From NCBI GenBank assembly GCA_002099365.1, contig MSED01000001.1, positions 1,674,001-1,738,000 of the forward strand: a stretch of 64,000 nt of DNA. Reading direction: 5' to 3'. The translations under genes and the position numbers were made by a program. The first letter of the stretch is position 1; each line of letters opens with the position of its first letter. The notes below the pieces were generated by a model. The model saw only the letters and a list, made by a program, of their open reading frames with translations, was not told where the DNA came from and did not search any database. Shown here one piece after another: positions 1 to 10,402 of the stretch. Source of the stretch: Phialophora verrucosa. Taxonomy: Eukaryota > Ascomycota > Eurotiomycetes > Chaetothyriales > Herpotrichiellaceae.

Positions 1-2596
1 AATGCACTGCCTCCACTCTGCTTCATTGCCTGAGCAAAAGCTTCGTAGCGGCGAATCTCAACATCGCTGACTGATCGTCGGGCGGCTGACATGGCCTCTT
101 CGAAATGTCGGCGAGTCAATTCAGGGACAGGGTCTTCAGCAGCATCATCCATGTCCATGGCGGCATCACCGGCTGCTTCTCGCTCCTTCTGTCTCTCAAT
201 GTCGGCAGCAATCGACTCCTTGATGGCAAGTTTGACAGCGCGTTGAGTAACGAATCCCAGATCGGCACCGGAGAACCCGTGGGTTTTGCTGGCAATGTAC
301 TTGAGATCGACGTCTGCAGCGACAGGAGTCTTGCGAAGCTGCGCTTTCAAGATACCTTCACGGGAAGCCTCGTCGGGAAGTGGTACGTAGACCAGGGTAT
401 CGAGACGGCCGGGTCGGCAAAGAGCGTTGTCGAGCTGCTCGGGTCGGTTGGTGGCGCCGATGACGAACACGTTCTTCTTGGAGGTCATGCCGTCCATTTC
501 AGTGAGAAGCTGGTTGACGACGCGGTCAGACGCACCACCAGCATCACCGACAGAGCCACCACGAGACTTGGCGATGGAATCAAGTTCGTCAAGGAAGACC
601 ACACAGGGTGCAGCGGCACGGGCCTTGTCGAAGATATCTCGAATGTTGGACTCAGATTCACCGAACCACATACTTAGAAGCTCAGGACCCTTAACAGAGA
701 TGAAATTTGCCGCACACTCGTTGGCCACCGCCTTGGCAAGCATAGTCTTACCAGTACCAGGGGGTCCGTAAAATAAGACACCTCTGGACGGTGAAAGGCC
801 GAACTTGAGGAACTTCTCGGGGTGGTCGACGGGATATTGGACGGATTCGATAAGTTCGCGCTTGACATTCTCGAGACCGCCAATGTCGTCCCAGCGGACA
901 TTGGGAACCTCCACAACTGCAACCTCGCGGAGAGCAGAAGGGTTGGAAACGCCCAGAGCGAACCGGAAGTTCTCCATGGTAACACCCAGTGAGTCCAAGA
1001 CTTCTGCATCTATGGTGTCTTCGTCGAGATCTATCAGATCCATCTTCTCACGAATCTGCTGCATGGCAGCCTCGGAGCAGAGAGATGCAATATCGGATCC
1101 GACATAGCCGTGAGTCTCGGCTGCGATGGATTCGAGATCAACATCTTCCGCCAACTTCATGTTCTTGGTGTGGATCTGAAGAATCTCAAGACGGCCGGTG
1201 GGATCTGGAATACCAATATCGACTTCTCGATCGAAACGGCCAAATCGGCGAAGGGCGGGATCGATGGAGTTGGGTCGATTGGTGGCGGCCATGACAACGA
1301 CGTTGGAACGAGCCTTCATACCGTCCATGAGAGTGAGCAACTGAGAGACGACACGTCGTTCAACCTCGCCGTTGGTCTTCTCTCGCTTGGGCGCAATAGA
1401 ATCAATTTCGTCGATGAAGATGATGGCAGGTGAGTTCTTCTCAGCTTCCTCAAAGGCCTTTCGAAGGTTGGACTCGGATTCACCAGCCATCTTCGACATG
1501 ATCTCCGGACCGTTGATCAGGAAGAAGAAGGCACCGGTTTCGTTGGCAACGGCTCGAGCCATGAGTGTTTTACCAGTACCAGGAGGACCGAACATGAGGA
1601 TGCCGCGAGGGGGCTTAATGCCGATAGACTTAAAGAGTTGAGGATGTCGCAACGGCAATTCGACCAGTTCTCGAATCTGGGCCATCTGTTTTCTGCAGCC
1701 ACCAATATCATCGTATCCGACCTCGTTGAGGTTTCCTTCCTCGTCTTCACGCTGAATGGGGTCACCTTCGCAGTGGATGACGGTATCTTGTGCCACAATG
1801 CCATATTCAGGAGGATCAACCTCGACGACTTTGAATTCGACTTGTCTCATACTGGCCCGGACTGTAAACAGATCGCCTTGTCGAACCGGTCGGTAGGCCT
1901 CTCGGAAGTATGGAGCAAGGAAGACATCGAAGAGAGAGCCGGTCAAGCCTTCAACAGTGTCTGCGATGGGAAGAACAGCAATGCGCTTGGCCTGCGGGGT
2001 TGGTGTTAGAGCTTGTGACATAGCGAGGAGCAGGACACAACTTACGTATTTGATGTCAGGGCAAGGGTGGACAGTGATGATGTCGCCGTGCTTGACTCTG
2101 AGATTGTGGCGAACCACTCTGTTGATGCGGGCGCTGCCATCGTCAAGATCGTCATCAGCGAGCACGATCAAGACAGTGTCTTTGCGCTTCTTGCCCTTGA
2201 CGAGCACGGTGTCGCCTCTAAAGAGCTGTAACGTCTCCATTGTGTTGTTTGACAGGGCAATAATGGAGTTGTCATCGTTGGTGGCATCGGTGACGCTGTG
2301 ATCATTTGTCAGCCTCGATTCATTACATATCCGAGCACTGTGAAACTTACATCAAGGAGTTGGGCTTCTTCTTCTTTTTCAGGATCGCTGTTGAGGTATC
2401 GAGCTCCTACATGCAGTGTCAGTTCAGGCTCTTCGCCACGTTACCTCCTCTGGGAGGGTCCTCACTTCTCGTTTCTCTGCGCCAGAGGCATCACTATAGC
2501 TTGAGTTAGCCGGGGACCTTGCAAGTTTTGAGACATCAGCACATACTGTAGATTGACCTTCTTCTTCTCGTGGGGGCGATCAGGTTCTGCAGACAT
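1..2596 (-). CDS. CDC48: CDC48/p97 AAA+ ATPase, 3' end cut by window edge
   Basis: Hexameric AAA+ segregase that extracts ubiquitinated proteins from membranes and complexes (ERAD, proteasome delivery). The ATG at 2596 gives MSAEPDRPHEKKKVNL, matching fungal Cdc48 N-termini. Four introns were read from splice sites and frame: 2546-2494, 2444-2407, 2350-2296 and 2045-1992. The coding exons sum in phase. Both ATPase domains are visible: D1 Walker A GPPGTGKT at about 1590-1568 with IIFIDEIDS, and D2 Walker A at about 770-747 with the pore and SRH segments (GATNRPEQLD). The frame is open to base 1, ending in the helical C-terminal region; about 798 residues are present and roughly the last 20 of a typical 820 are missing. 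Identification is secure. Confidence 0.97.
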
Positions 2597-3668
2597 CTTG
2601 ACGGTCCGTCGAAATCGATCCGAGGTATTACTGGACGTAGGATTTGAAGGGTGTCGGCAAGGTTGGAGTAGTTGCGGTAGACGCGCAGATCTTTGCAAGG
2701 GTGGGATAAAAAGGCTGGAGAGAGGACAAACAGACCAACAAGGACTCTTTTATAGAAGCGAGAACCTTGAGACGGTGAGAGATGGCGGTAGAAGGTGAAG
2801 TTCCTCAAAGGCAGTGATGCTGAAGTCAACTTGAAGCGCAGGAGAAACGACGTCTTGGCCACTTTCAAATGACCGTCATTCGTCACATACGTCGCCTTCT
2901 GCAGCCTGCATCAAAAAGAACGATATCGAAGCTTGTGGTAAGAACCACTCGGGTTTAATGTCGCTGGCCACTTATGACTATGCCTTGACCGGTTTGACAA
3001 GGTCGGAATATGAAGCCACGGTTTATCCTCCCCAAATATTCGCCCTGCTACACAGCCCATGCCAGGAGCCCGCCGTCGCTGGTCTTCCCTACGCATGAGT
3101 GGCGAGGCTGGAGTAAAGCCTTGCGTACACCCGAGTAATGGCAATTCCAGAATAGTGGTGCTCTGCTTAGAGGTTCATTCTGGTGATTTGATATTTGCCG
3201 CCCATGACACATCTGTTGAGATCCGCGATGACAATAGCGATCAATGAGCACACCCTCAAACTCAACCAGCAACAGGCTCAGGCCCATAACCCGGGCGCTC
3301 GGTGCGGATGGATTCCTTGCTCAGGGTCTTTCCGTGCTGCCATATATTTCTCCGCACATGCCACTTACAGCAGCATAAATACAAAATGATCTTCTCACTC
3401 ACGGCTTTCCTGTACTACATTCAAGCGCACTAATAACAAACTTCCTTCAGCGTCGGCGGACTGTAATAACCCCGTTAATTTGTGGCTCTTGTTTGTTCGC
3501 TTCAGCACTGCTGGACAGTAGCTGTCGTCGTTCCAACCTAACAAGAGACATAAACAGTCGCTGTCACCTACCACCCCTCAGTCGCATAGGATCTTTCACG
3601 AGTCGTGCGGCCTTATTCACGTCTGGTGCGCAGGCTCTAGTTATCACCAGCCAGGGGCCGCGATCAAG
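2597..3668. other. Divergent intergenic region, CDC48 / unknown (+)
   Basis: About 1.07 kb between the CDC48 start (-) and the small + strand gene at 3669. It must hold both promoters. No ORF here has coding character and I see no RNA gene or repeat. Confidence 0.6.
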
Positions 3669-4217
3669 ATGGAAGAACCCACCGAAAAGACCATCCCATG
3701 CCCGCCCTCCTTGACAGCCTCAACGCCCAAACTTCCCCCAGCGACCTCCCAAGCCCTCATAGCCCACCTGCGCGCCAACACAAACGCCATTCCCGAACTA
3801 TCAAACCTGCTTTCCGACTCGCTAAACCGCACAGGCTGGACCGACCGGGTCAAAGCCCTGGCGCTGGAACTCCTCCGCAACGGAAAATGCGACACATTCC
3901 CCGAGTTGATGGCGGAAGTCATGCGTCGAGCCAAGACACCCAAGGATGAGAGTGGCGGCAGCGGCAGTGCTACCTCCGGCAACAGTAACGACAAAAGCAA
4001 AGAGGTGAACGGCGCGGGCACCACAGGTACGACCGGGTCTGGAGCAGTGGCAAATAATGGCAATAACGCCATCGCCTTGTCGAAGGAATGGTCCGGCGGG
4101 CCCGATGGCCTTCCAGATGTGAGGGTACCGCTGGCTACCGTAGAACTCGCTATTGGATTCCTACAAGAGCAGATTGCAGATGTGGTCGAACCCGTCCGAG
4201 ATGACGATGACGAGTAA
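3669..4217 (+). CDS. Conserved fungal protein of unknown function, 182 aa
   Basis: Single-exon gene with ATG at 3669. The N-terminal half is helical and looks conserved (LIAHLRANTNAIPEL, SGWTDRVKALALELLRNGK, TFPELMAEVMRRA). A Gly/Ser/Asn/Thr-rich linker follows at about residues 92-130, then a C-terminal helix (VRVPLATVELAIGFLQEQI) and an acidic tail DDDDE. No signal peptide, membrane segment or catalytic motif is visible. Helix, disordered linker, helix, acidic tail is typical of small nuclear complex subunits, but that is only an inference. I do not recognise the family and assign no function. Codon use looks like genuine coding sequence and the minus frame across it is its shadow. Confidence 0.75.
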   Translation: MEEPTEKTIPCPPSLTASTPKLPPATSQALIAHLRANTNAIPELSNLLSDSLNRTGWTDRVKALALELLRNGKCDTFPELMAEVMRRAKTPKDESGGSGSATSGNSNDKSKEVNGAGTTGTTGSGAVANNGNNAIALSKEWSGGPDGLPDVRVPLATVELAIGFLQEQIADVVEPVRDDDDE

Positions 4218-4759
4218 CTCGAAGTCTATAGGAAAAGCAGACAGTGCTAGAAAGACCCCGAAAGAGCAGGTGTTGAGGAGGCGTGCATTGTCGGTGTACG
4301 TCGAGGAAGGATCAATACAGTACGAACCTCGACACGATGAAATGGGCGGGAAAATCGGAGAGCCGGGAGTCTCGATGCGGGCGAGAAGTGAAAACGGCGC
4401 TTGTCGAGAATAAAGATGACGGGCATTGGAAGCATCCGTGGGGTTTCTGAGCAGCCACGGTGAGCATAGCGACGGCGTTGCAGGCGGGAAATAGGATCAC
4501 GATCTTTGGGCGGTTCCGTTGGCTTTAGATCATTGGCTAAGGATGCATTTTGGGCATGGATATGAGGGTTCATAACCCAGAGCAGGGTACAGGCAAGACA
4601 CTGCCACAGGCTTTCGACGCAGCAGTATACTCAGATGCCAAAAATCCACTCGATAGCCGACTTGTCGGCGGCAACCGAAATCGCCTCTCCATTTTACACT
4701 TGACTCGCTCGCTATTCCAGCAATGTATATCCAAACAAAGACGCTCTCGCCCTTCTATG
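4218..4759. other. Convergent intergenic spacer
   Basis: 542 bp between the 3' ends of the + strand unknown gene and STE50 (-). Probably 3' UTRs and terminators; no further feature seen. Confidence 0.5.
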
Positions 4760-6562
4760 TTATAGTACACCACCCGGTAGCGGCCTCATCCCGGCCGCCG
4801 CGGCACCACCACCACCACCTAACCCAACACCACCTCCTTGCCCAACTGCTTGTATCGGCGGCTTCATGCCCAGCCCAGCCGTCACCGGCTCTCCGACCAT
4901 CGGATTCGCGAGCTTCCTCAACATAAACATTGGCTTCTTGCCCTCCCTATCGAGATCCTTGAACAATGCCAACGGCTTCTCCTCAAGCCCCACGCATCTT
5001 TCCTGGTCCCCGTATACAATGTATAACGCGTATTGTCGCCAATCAGCTTGTATATTGTACTTCCGCAACGCGGCGGGGAGGACTTTATAACATGGATCTT
5101 CGAGGCCCACGCGGAAGGATTTAAAGATCTCGACGGAGGGCGCGTCGCCTCCACCACCGGAGGGGGGGTCTTTGTCGCGGTTGTGAGGCGTGTGGCCCAC
5201 AGCTGCGCTTGAGGGAAGTTGTGGTGGTACGCTGGCGGACATTTCGCGTGAAGGGATAAGCGTGGATGCGTTTGATATTGTCGAATTAGAGGGGTTTAAC
5301 TTTGCGGACACAGATTTCGCAGATGTGGGAGGGTCGCGGTCTCGCTCGATGGTCACGGCGCGGTCGTCCGCCCCATCGTAGCGCGGGATGGCGCTTATGC
5401 CGCTACTTCCTTCTCGTTGGTACGAGCGCGCGGCGAGAGGTTGATGCTGGTAGGGTAGAGGGGACGTTGGTGAAGGAACTCCGGAAGAGGGATGAGGCAA
5501 GGCGCCCCCTGACATTTGGGCGGTAAGTGAGTTTGAGGCAAGGCTGGCTGCGGCGGAGGGATCGAGGCCTCCGTTCTCAGTGTTGAAAGCCCTGCCCTCG
5601 TGTATCGTGCTGGGGATGTGTGTTGGGGAGTTGTTCTTGGGTGTTGAGCTGAGGCCAAGTTTCTTGGAGAATGTGCGTGTGAGGCTGGTCTTTTCGGGGA
5701 CTGGTTGGGTGGTGATGGGAGGAGAGACGACGTCCTGCTGGTATATTTCAGGGCTGATGGCGGTGTTTTGGTAAGGAGCATAGGGCAGCGGTTCTGAGCG
5801 TTCCTTGGACATCTTGAAGACGGGGAGCAATTCCTGCCGCAGTTTGCGGTAGTCGTCCGCCAGCCGGGTCAACTGCGCTTCCGCTTGGGCTATTCGCTCG
5901 TCTCGTAGTCGAAGGATGGATTTGACGAGTCGCTGGATGTCGTCTTTGGTCGCCATTTCATGCTGGGGGTTCTGCTCGGCGGCTGAAGAAAGAATCAGTC
6001 ATGCCTCAACAAGGGGAAGGACGAGTGGCCTACTTGGCGGGACATAGTCGTCCGGTTCAACTGGAATGTCTTGATTGACCTTCATGTCGTAGACATTCTT
6101 CAGTATCGTAAGGCGATGGCCGACGCTGGCAATGCCCATCTCCTTGAGTTCGTCATGCTTGAGCGCAACAAGCGCTTCTCCTTCAATACCGTGTTCTATC
6201 CCTAGTTAGCCAATGGAAGCCTCACATCTGTCTCCAAGGCGTGTCTTACCGACAAAGGCCTGGCAATACTGCCTCAAGTTCAGACTTGAAACGAACTGTG
6301 CACACTCCTCCGGAGTCCATTCTGTTATTATTGTCCTCGGCAGCCCTGAATCATCCCCGGGTATATCGAAGGTGGTGGGTGTGTGCTCGTTCGAGGGCGG
6401 GTCAGATGAGGTTTCCGAGTCGGTATGTAACTGGGTAGGCGAGGTCATGACACTTCGTTCATACTCGTCGTCGGCGTCAGAGTCAGCGTGGTAGGTGGTG
6501 CCGCTTGGGTAGGCCATTGTTTGCGTCAAGGGCTGGTTGGCATGCGGCGCTTGGGCATTCAC
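4760..6562 (-). CDS. STE50: STE50-type MAPK adaptor (SAM + Ras-association domain)
   Basis: Adaptor linking Ras/Cdc42-type GTPases to the Ste11 MAPKKK in pheromone, filamentation and osmotic signalling. Three exons: 6562-6250, 6195-6034 and 5982-4760, with introns 6249-6196 and 6033-5983, giving 565 residues in phase. The SAM domain straddles intron 1 (about residues 80-150: WTPEECAQFVSSLNLRQYC, then EGEALVALKHDELKEMGI and VGHRLTILKNVYDMK). A Ser/Pro/Thr-rich linker of over 200 residues follows. The C-terminal Ras-association domain contains FKSFRVGLEDPCYKVLPAAL, ADWRQYALYIVYGDQERCV and KPMFMLRKLANP. The tail is Gly-rich. The ATG at 6562 gives a longer N-terminus; an alternative in-frame ATG is 15 codons in (MAYPSG). 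Family assignment is secure. Confidence 0.93.
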
Positions 6563-7138
6563 TGTTCAGCCCCGCCACGGCAAGGGTGATGTCCCTTGGA
6601 ACACCTCGCCGCTCTGTGGGAGGGAATGTGGCTTGGAGACAGACTCGAGTCGGCTCTTGAACAAACGAAGCCAGCTCAGCACTATCACACAGCTCTCGAG
6701 TCCCCTCGTCGACGTCGTGGGTTGGCTCGTCCGCAATCGAGTCAAGGGCGGCTGTCAGGGGCTATTCTCGTCGCTTCGCCGGCAGGGGAGCGTAGGGAAG
6801 GGCTCGGGCGAAATCTGAGAGCCTAAAGACAACAGCGAGAAGCAGGACAGCGTGAAGGCTTAAAAGTCTGAGCGAGCGGAGGTCTACAGTAAGGTGGGAA
6901 CTGGGGTCGCTGTCGCATGCATGGAGTCGATGGAGCCTGAACGAGGCTAGCCTCGTGAACTCCGCAAATAGCCAATCACATCCCGAGGCTACTGCACCTC
7001 CCCGAGTCCAGGTAGGGGGGTTTGATATCTCGCTTGTGCATGGTCCAGCCAGATTGGGGACATGTGTTTTACCAGCATGATTGACAAAGTGGATATGATC
7101 CAGCTTCTGACATTTCCCATCTTGCACCGCTGTCTACA
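6563..7138. other. STE50 upstream region / UTP8 3' side
   Basis: 576 bp containing the STE50 promoter and leader and the UTP8 terminator. Small ORFs here lack coding character; nothing else recognised. Confidence 0.5.
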
Positions 7139-9835
7139 TCACAATACTAGTCGCTCGAAAGAGTATTCGCCTTTGTTCCTCCTCTCTAACATCCTCTTCT
7201 GTCGGATGCTCCGTTGTTTGACCTGCCCACCGCCCTTCCTGATCTTCTCAGCAGTGACAACATCCTGAGCCTTCAGGCTGAGAGGTAACATCGATCGGGA
7301 TTGGAGGTTTTCTTCGCCCTCAACAGTCTCCGAGTACACTGTTACAATAGCCCCCGGCCGCTGCTGCAGGGCATTGCTTGCCGCGTGAGCCCGAATGCCA
7401 GCACCAGCTGCCCGCTGCCTTTGAACAGATTCCTGATAGCGTAAAGCCTCCCGCAGGATGCCTCGGAGTTCTGCCACATCTTCCAAGCTCTGCTTTGCAT
7501 TCGTGACTTCCGTCACCAGCTCTGGTATGAGGGTGTCGACGAAGTCCTTATTATCCAAAGCAGCAAAAAGTCCCAGTGGTCCCATAGCGTCGACGCAGGC
7601 GGACAACAACTTGATCATGGCGTCCAGTCTGACAGTACGTGGGGCCTCCTCAGTCATCGGCAGGCTCTGGAGCGATCGAGTGTGACCAGCTTTGAATAAC
7701 TGCTGTCGCAGGAACTGAATCAAAGCTAGGACTTCTCTCTGTGAGAGCAGCCCTTTCAGATTTGAGGATATAGTCGAGCTTGCCGCCGTGCCCAACCTGT
7801 CCAGAGCTGCGATCAACGCTGCTTGCATAGGCAACCAAGGGTTCCCTGTTGACGTGGTGGTCAGCGTCTGGACGTGCGCCTCCGCGGTATCAAACACCAC
7901 GTCGATATCCATTGTTCCGTTTGCTTGCGATTTGGCTTCTGCAACGGCTGTTTCCGACAAAGAGTCAAGAGCTCTTTGAATCAACAGCTGAACTACAGCC
8001 GCTTGTTCCTCCACATACGGACTAAAGCCGTTTTCAATGCACCTCACCAGTAAGTCACAAGATGGATCGGCATCGAGGAGTGCCTGTGCAACGGTGTGAG
8101 CTCCGAGTCTTTTGGCAGTATTGGACGCGGTGCTCTCAAGTGCCTTTTCAACGCCTCGGCTGGAGAGTAAACCTTGACTCGAGATCCATGAGATGAGTTT
8201 GGGCGAGTAGAACTGAATCTTCACCTGCTTTTCAGTGGCACTTCGTTCGTTGTCGGCACCATTCGAGCCAACAACCAGTTGGAAAATCTTGGACAGCACA
8301 AAGTTAATCTTGAAGTCCGGGACGGTGGTACCGGCTTCGGGTAACTCGTCAACTGAGTGAGTCTTCCAGATTTCATCGGCCACCACGGCCTCAAAGCCGG
8401 CAACGTCACCAGAGAGGGTTAATTGATCGAGTCGGTGCCGCACAGGTTCCCAATTGACGGTAGATCTTGAGACCACGGTCGACATATTGTGCTCCAATAA
8501 CAGTTGCTTCTCAGGGGGTTTCGCCGTCAAATTTGGACCACTGATTGCCCGTCCGATGTTGTGAAGAAGATTGTTTCCTGTTTCAAGCAGCCGCACTGGG
8601 CCGCTAGTAGTAATATCAATCGCCACAAGCTGATGGCGTCGTCTCCCGATGATCCGTGCCGACTGGGGATAGTACGCAACAAGTTCGATAGGGCCAACGC
8701 CTTCGTTGAGACGCATGTCGCGTTTGCGCTTGAGATTCGCTTGTTTTGTATCCTTCTGAGCCTGCACCGACTGATACCTGAGATCGTAGAGCTGTAAGGT
8801 CTCGTCGTGTGAGCAGACAGCAAATGCTGGCGAAATGGCTATGATCTCGTGAGGACCGCTGATCCCGATGTGTAATGTCGAAGCCAAGAACGGTACCAAC
8901 CCCGTCAAGTCGTATGATAAAAACATGTGCCCTGCGCGTACAGAGAGGTGCGACGCTCTCGAGTGGAATGTACAAGACTTGTCGTTGAGGACGTGAGGTC
9001 CGCTTCCTGCCAGGGGGAGGTCATACTCAAACAGCGGATGTAAAACCTTGACGCTATATGCGGAAGTCCCTCCAGCAGTATCGAGAGCCCAAACACCATA
9101 GTGGAAAGAATTGACAGAGCCGTCTTGCTCCCTCTGACCGTAAGCAACCGCCAGACATGACGAATCTGGCCCAGCAGCACTCGCCATATCGGGTCTTTGC
9201 TTCAGAATTGTTTTCTGTGCCTCTGCAAGTGTGACACACTGGATAGCCAAGATTCTGATACTTTTATAGTGCTGCGAAGACAGGGACGCTTCGGATGATA
9301 TAGTCTGCAGGTCTCCGGAGAATGCTGTGATATTGCCATTTTGTTGGACGACTAAAACTTCCTTCCCTTTGCTTCCTTGCAGAACGTCGATAAGCGTAAC
9401 AGGACTATCTTGGTCTCGCAACGCTGGGCTCGCGAAGAACGTCGGGCGTGCTGGCTCGTCACCGGACGTCTGAAAGGCTTCGACTCGTAGAGTTTCCCTC
9501 TTTATGGCGCAGTATGTCCACCGAATGTTCAGACCATCAACTTTCTCGCGGATTGAGTAAGGTAGCCCCAGGAAACGTGAAGAAGGCGGCACAGGGAAAG
9601 AAGCCAGGACATTGCCATTCTCAATCTGGGAACTGGTTAACGCTGTGCCAGACACGCACTCTCGGGGCATTATTACTTCATAGAGGCCGACAGAGTCGCC
9701 ATCGACGGCTGCGCAGATTTCTTTCCTCCGCTTTTTCAGCCCATTGCGCACAGCGTGGACCGCAGCGAAATGGACGCCGTCTGGCTTGCTACCTCGAGGC
9801 AATCTCGCCAAAGATATGGGTGCTGAGACATCCAT
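7139..9835 (-). CDS. UTP8: UTP8-like t-UTP/U3 snoRNP nucleolar protein
   Basis: Component of the t-UTP (UtpA) subcomplex of the small-subunit processome, needed for pre-18S rRNA processing in the nucleolus. Single exon; the frame extends two codons upstream to a TTG, but the first ATG is at 9835, giving 898 residues. The N-terminal half has the low-complexity beta-propeller look of Utp8 (KKRRKEICAAVDGDSVGLYEV, then strands such as EVLVVQQNGNITAFSGDLQT). The C-terminal half is helical, and the end is very basic (KRMLERRNKGEYSFERLVL), typical of this family. It is longer than yeast Utp8, as in other filamentous fungi. Shares a 567-bp divergent promoter with ELG1. Identity rests on N-terminal pattern and layout rather than a catalytic motif. 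Confidence 0.78.
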   Translation of the reverse strand: MDVSAPISLARLPRGSKPDGVHFAAVHAVRNGLKKRRKEICAAVDGDSVGLYEVIMPRECVSGTALTSSQIENGNVLASFPVPPSSRFLGLPYSIREKVDGLNIRWTYCAIKRETLRVEAFQTSGDEPARPTFFASPALRDQDSPVTLIDVLQGSKGKEVLVVQQNGNITAFSGDLQTISSEASLSSQHYKSIRILAIQCVTLAEAQKTILKQRPDMASAAGPDSSCLAVAYGQREQDGSVNSFHYGVWALDTAGGTSAYSVKVLHPLFEYDLPLAGSGPHVLNDKSCTFHSRASHLSVRAGHMFLSYDLTGLVPFLASTLHIGISGPHEIIAISPAFAVCSHDETLQLYDLRYQSVQAQKDTKQANLKRKRDMRLNEGVGPIELVAYYPQSARIIGRRRHQLVAIDITTSGPVRLLETGNNLLHNIGRAISGPNLTAKPPEKQLLLEHNMSTVVSRSTVNWEPVRHRLDQLTLSGDVAGFEAVVADEIWKTHSVDELPEAGTTVPDFKINFVLSKIFQLVVGSNGADNERSATEKQVKIQFYSPKLISWISSQGLLSSRGVEKALESTASNTAKRLGAHTVAQALLDADPSCDLLVRCIENGFSPYVEEQAAVVQLLIQRALDSLSETAVAEAKSQANGTMDIDVVFDTAEAHVQTLTTTSTGNPWLPMQAALIAALDRLGTAASSTISSNLKGLLSQREVLALIQFLRQQLFKAGHTRSLQSLPMTEEAPRTVRLDAMIKLLSACVDAMGPLGLFAALDNKDFVDTLIPELVTEVTNAKQSLEDVAELRGILREALRYQESVQRQRAAGAGIRAHAASNALQQRPGAIVTVYSETVEGEENLQSRSMLPLSLKAQDVVTAEKIRKGGGQVKQRSIRQKRMLERRNKGEYSFERLVL

Positions 9836-10402
9836 TTTCAATACATGAGGTTGAAAATACAGCTATGCGTGGCACTCGGTGGCATTTGGCGCTCAGCGTC
9901 GTTGTCCCCAAAAAAGTTAAGAAGCGCAAAAAGTTCATCACACATGCGGAGCGTCGCCCGCGCAGTTAAGCCTCGCTTGCACCTTCCCAGATCTGGGCAA
10001 CTGTCCAGGGCCGCTTAGCGGTCGATCAGCCGCCTAATGAAGCCTATCAGCAACGCCCACTGCAGAGCCTCCATCAGCCGGCATGTCAAAGCCCATCGCG
10101 TCACTGACGCGCTTTCCTTGGAACTCACTTTGACGAGACCACGCGCAGTCTCAATGCAGCCGCCCATCGACAACACCAAGACGGCAATTCAGACTCTAGA
10201 ACCTGGCATCCGTCTTCCCTCTGGCCTACTTGTATATAACTAATGGGCCACTTGAGCCAAAGTCCAATCTGCATGTCGGGACAGCTCGTCGACGCATGAA
10301 ACCAGCGTGAATGGCGACAGTGCTGGACTATGGTACTGTGGCAGGCGGTATGCACCCGTTCTTCAGAAAAGGTCGGTCTTCTGCTTTGGCTATACAACAA
10401 CC
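9836..10402. promoter_or_regulatory. Divergent promoter UTP8 / ELG1
   Basis: 567 bp between two divergently transcribed nuclear genes. About 300 bp upstream of the ELG1 start the sequence CACTGACGCGCTTTCC contains a GACGCG core resembling an MBF (MCB) cell-cycle element, which would suit a replication gene. A single degenerate hit is weak evidence. Confidence 0.35.

Noticed and set aside
10307..10402. Longer ELG1 N-terminus from the GTG at 10307
   Set aside because: Not an ATG; sequence lacks coding character, and ATG 10403 has good context.
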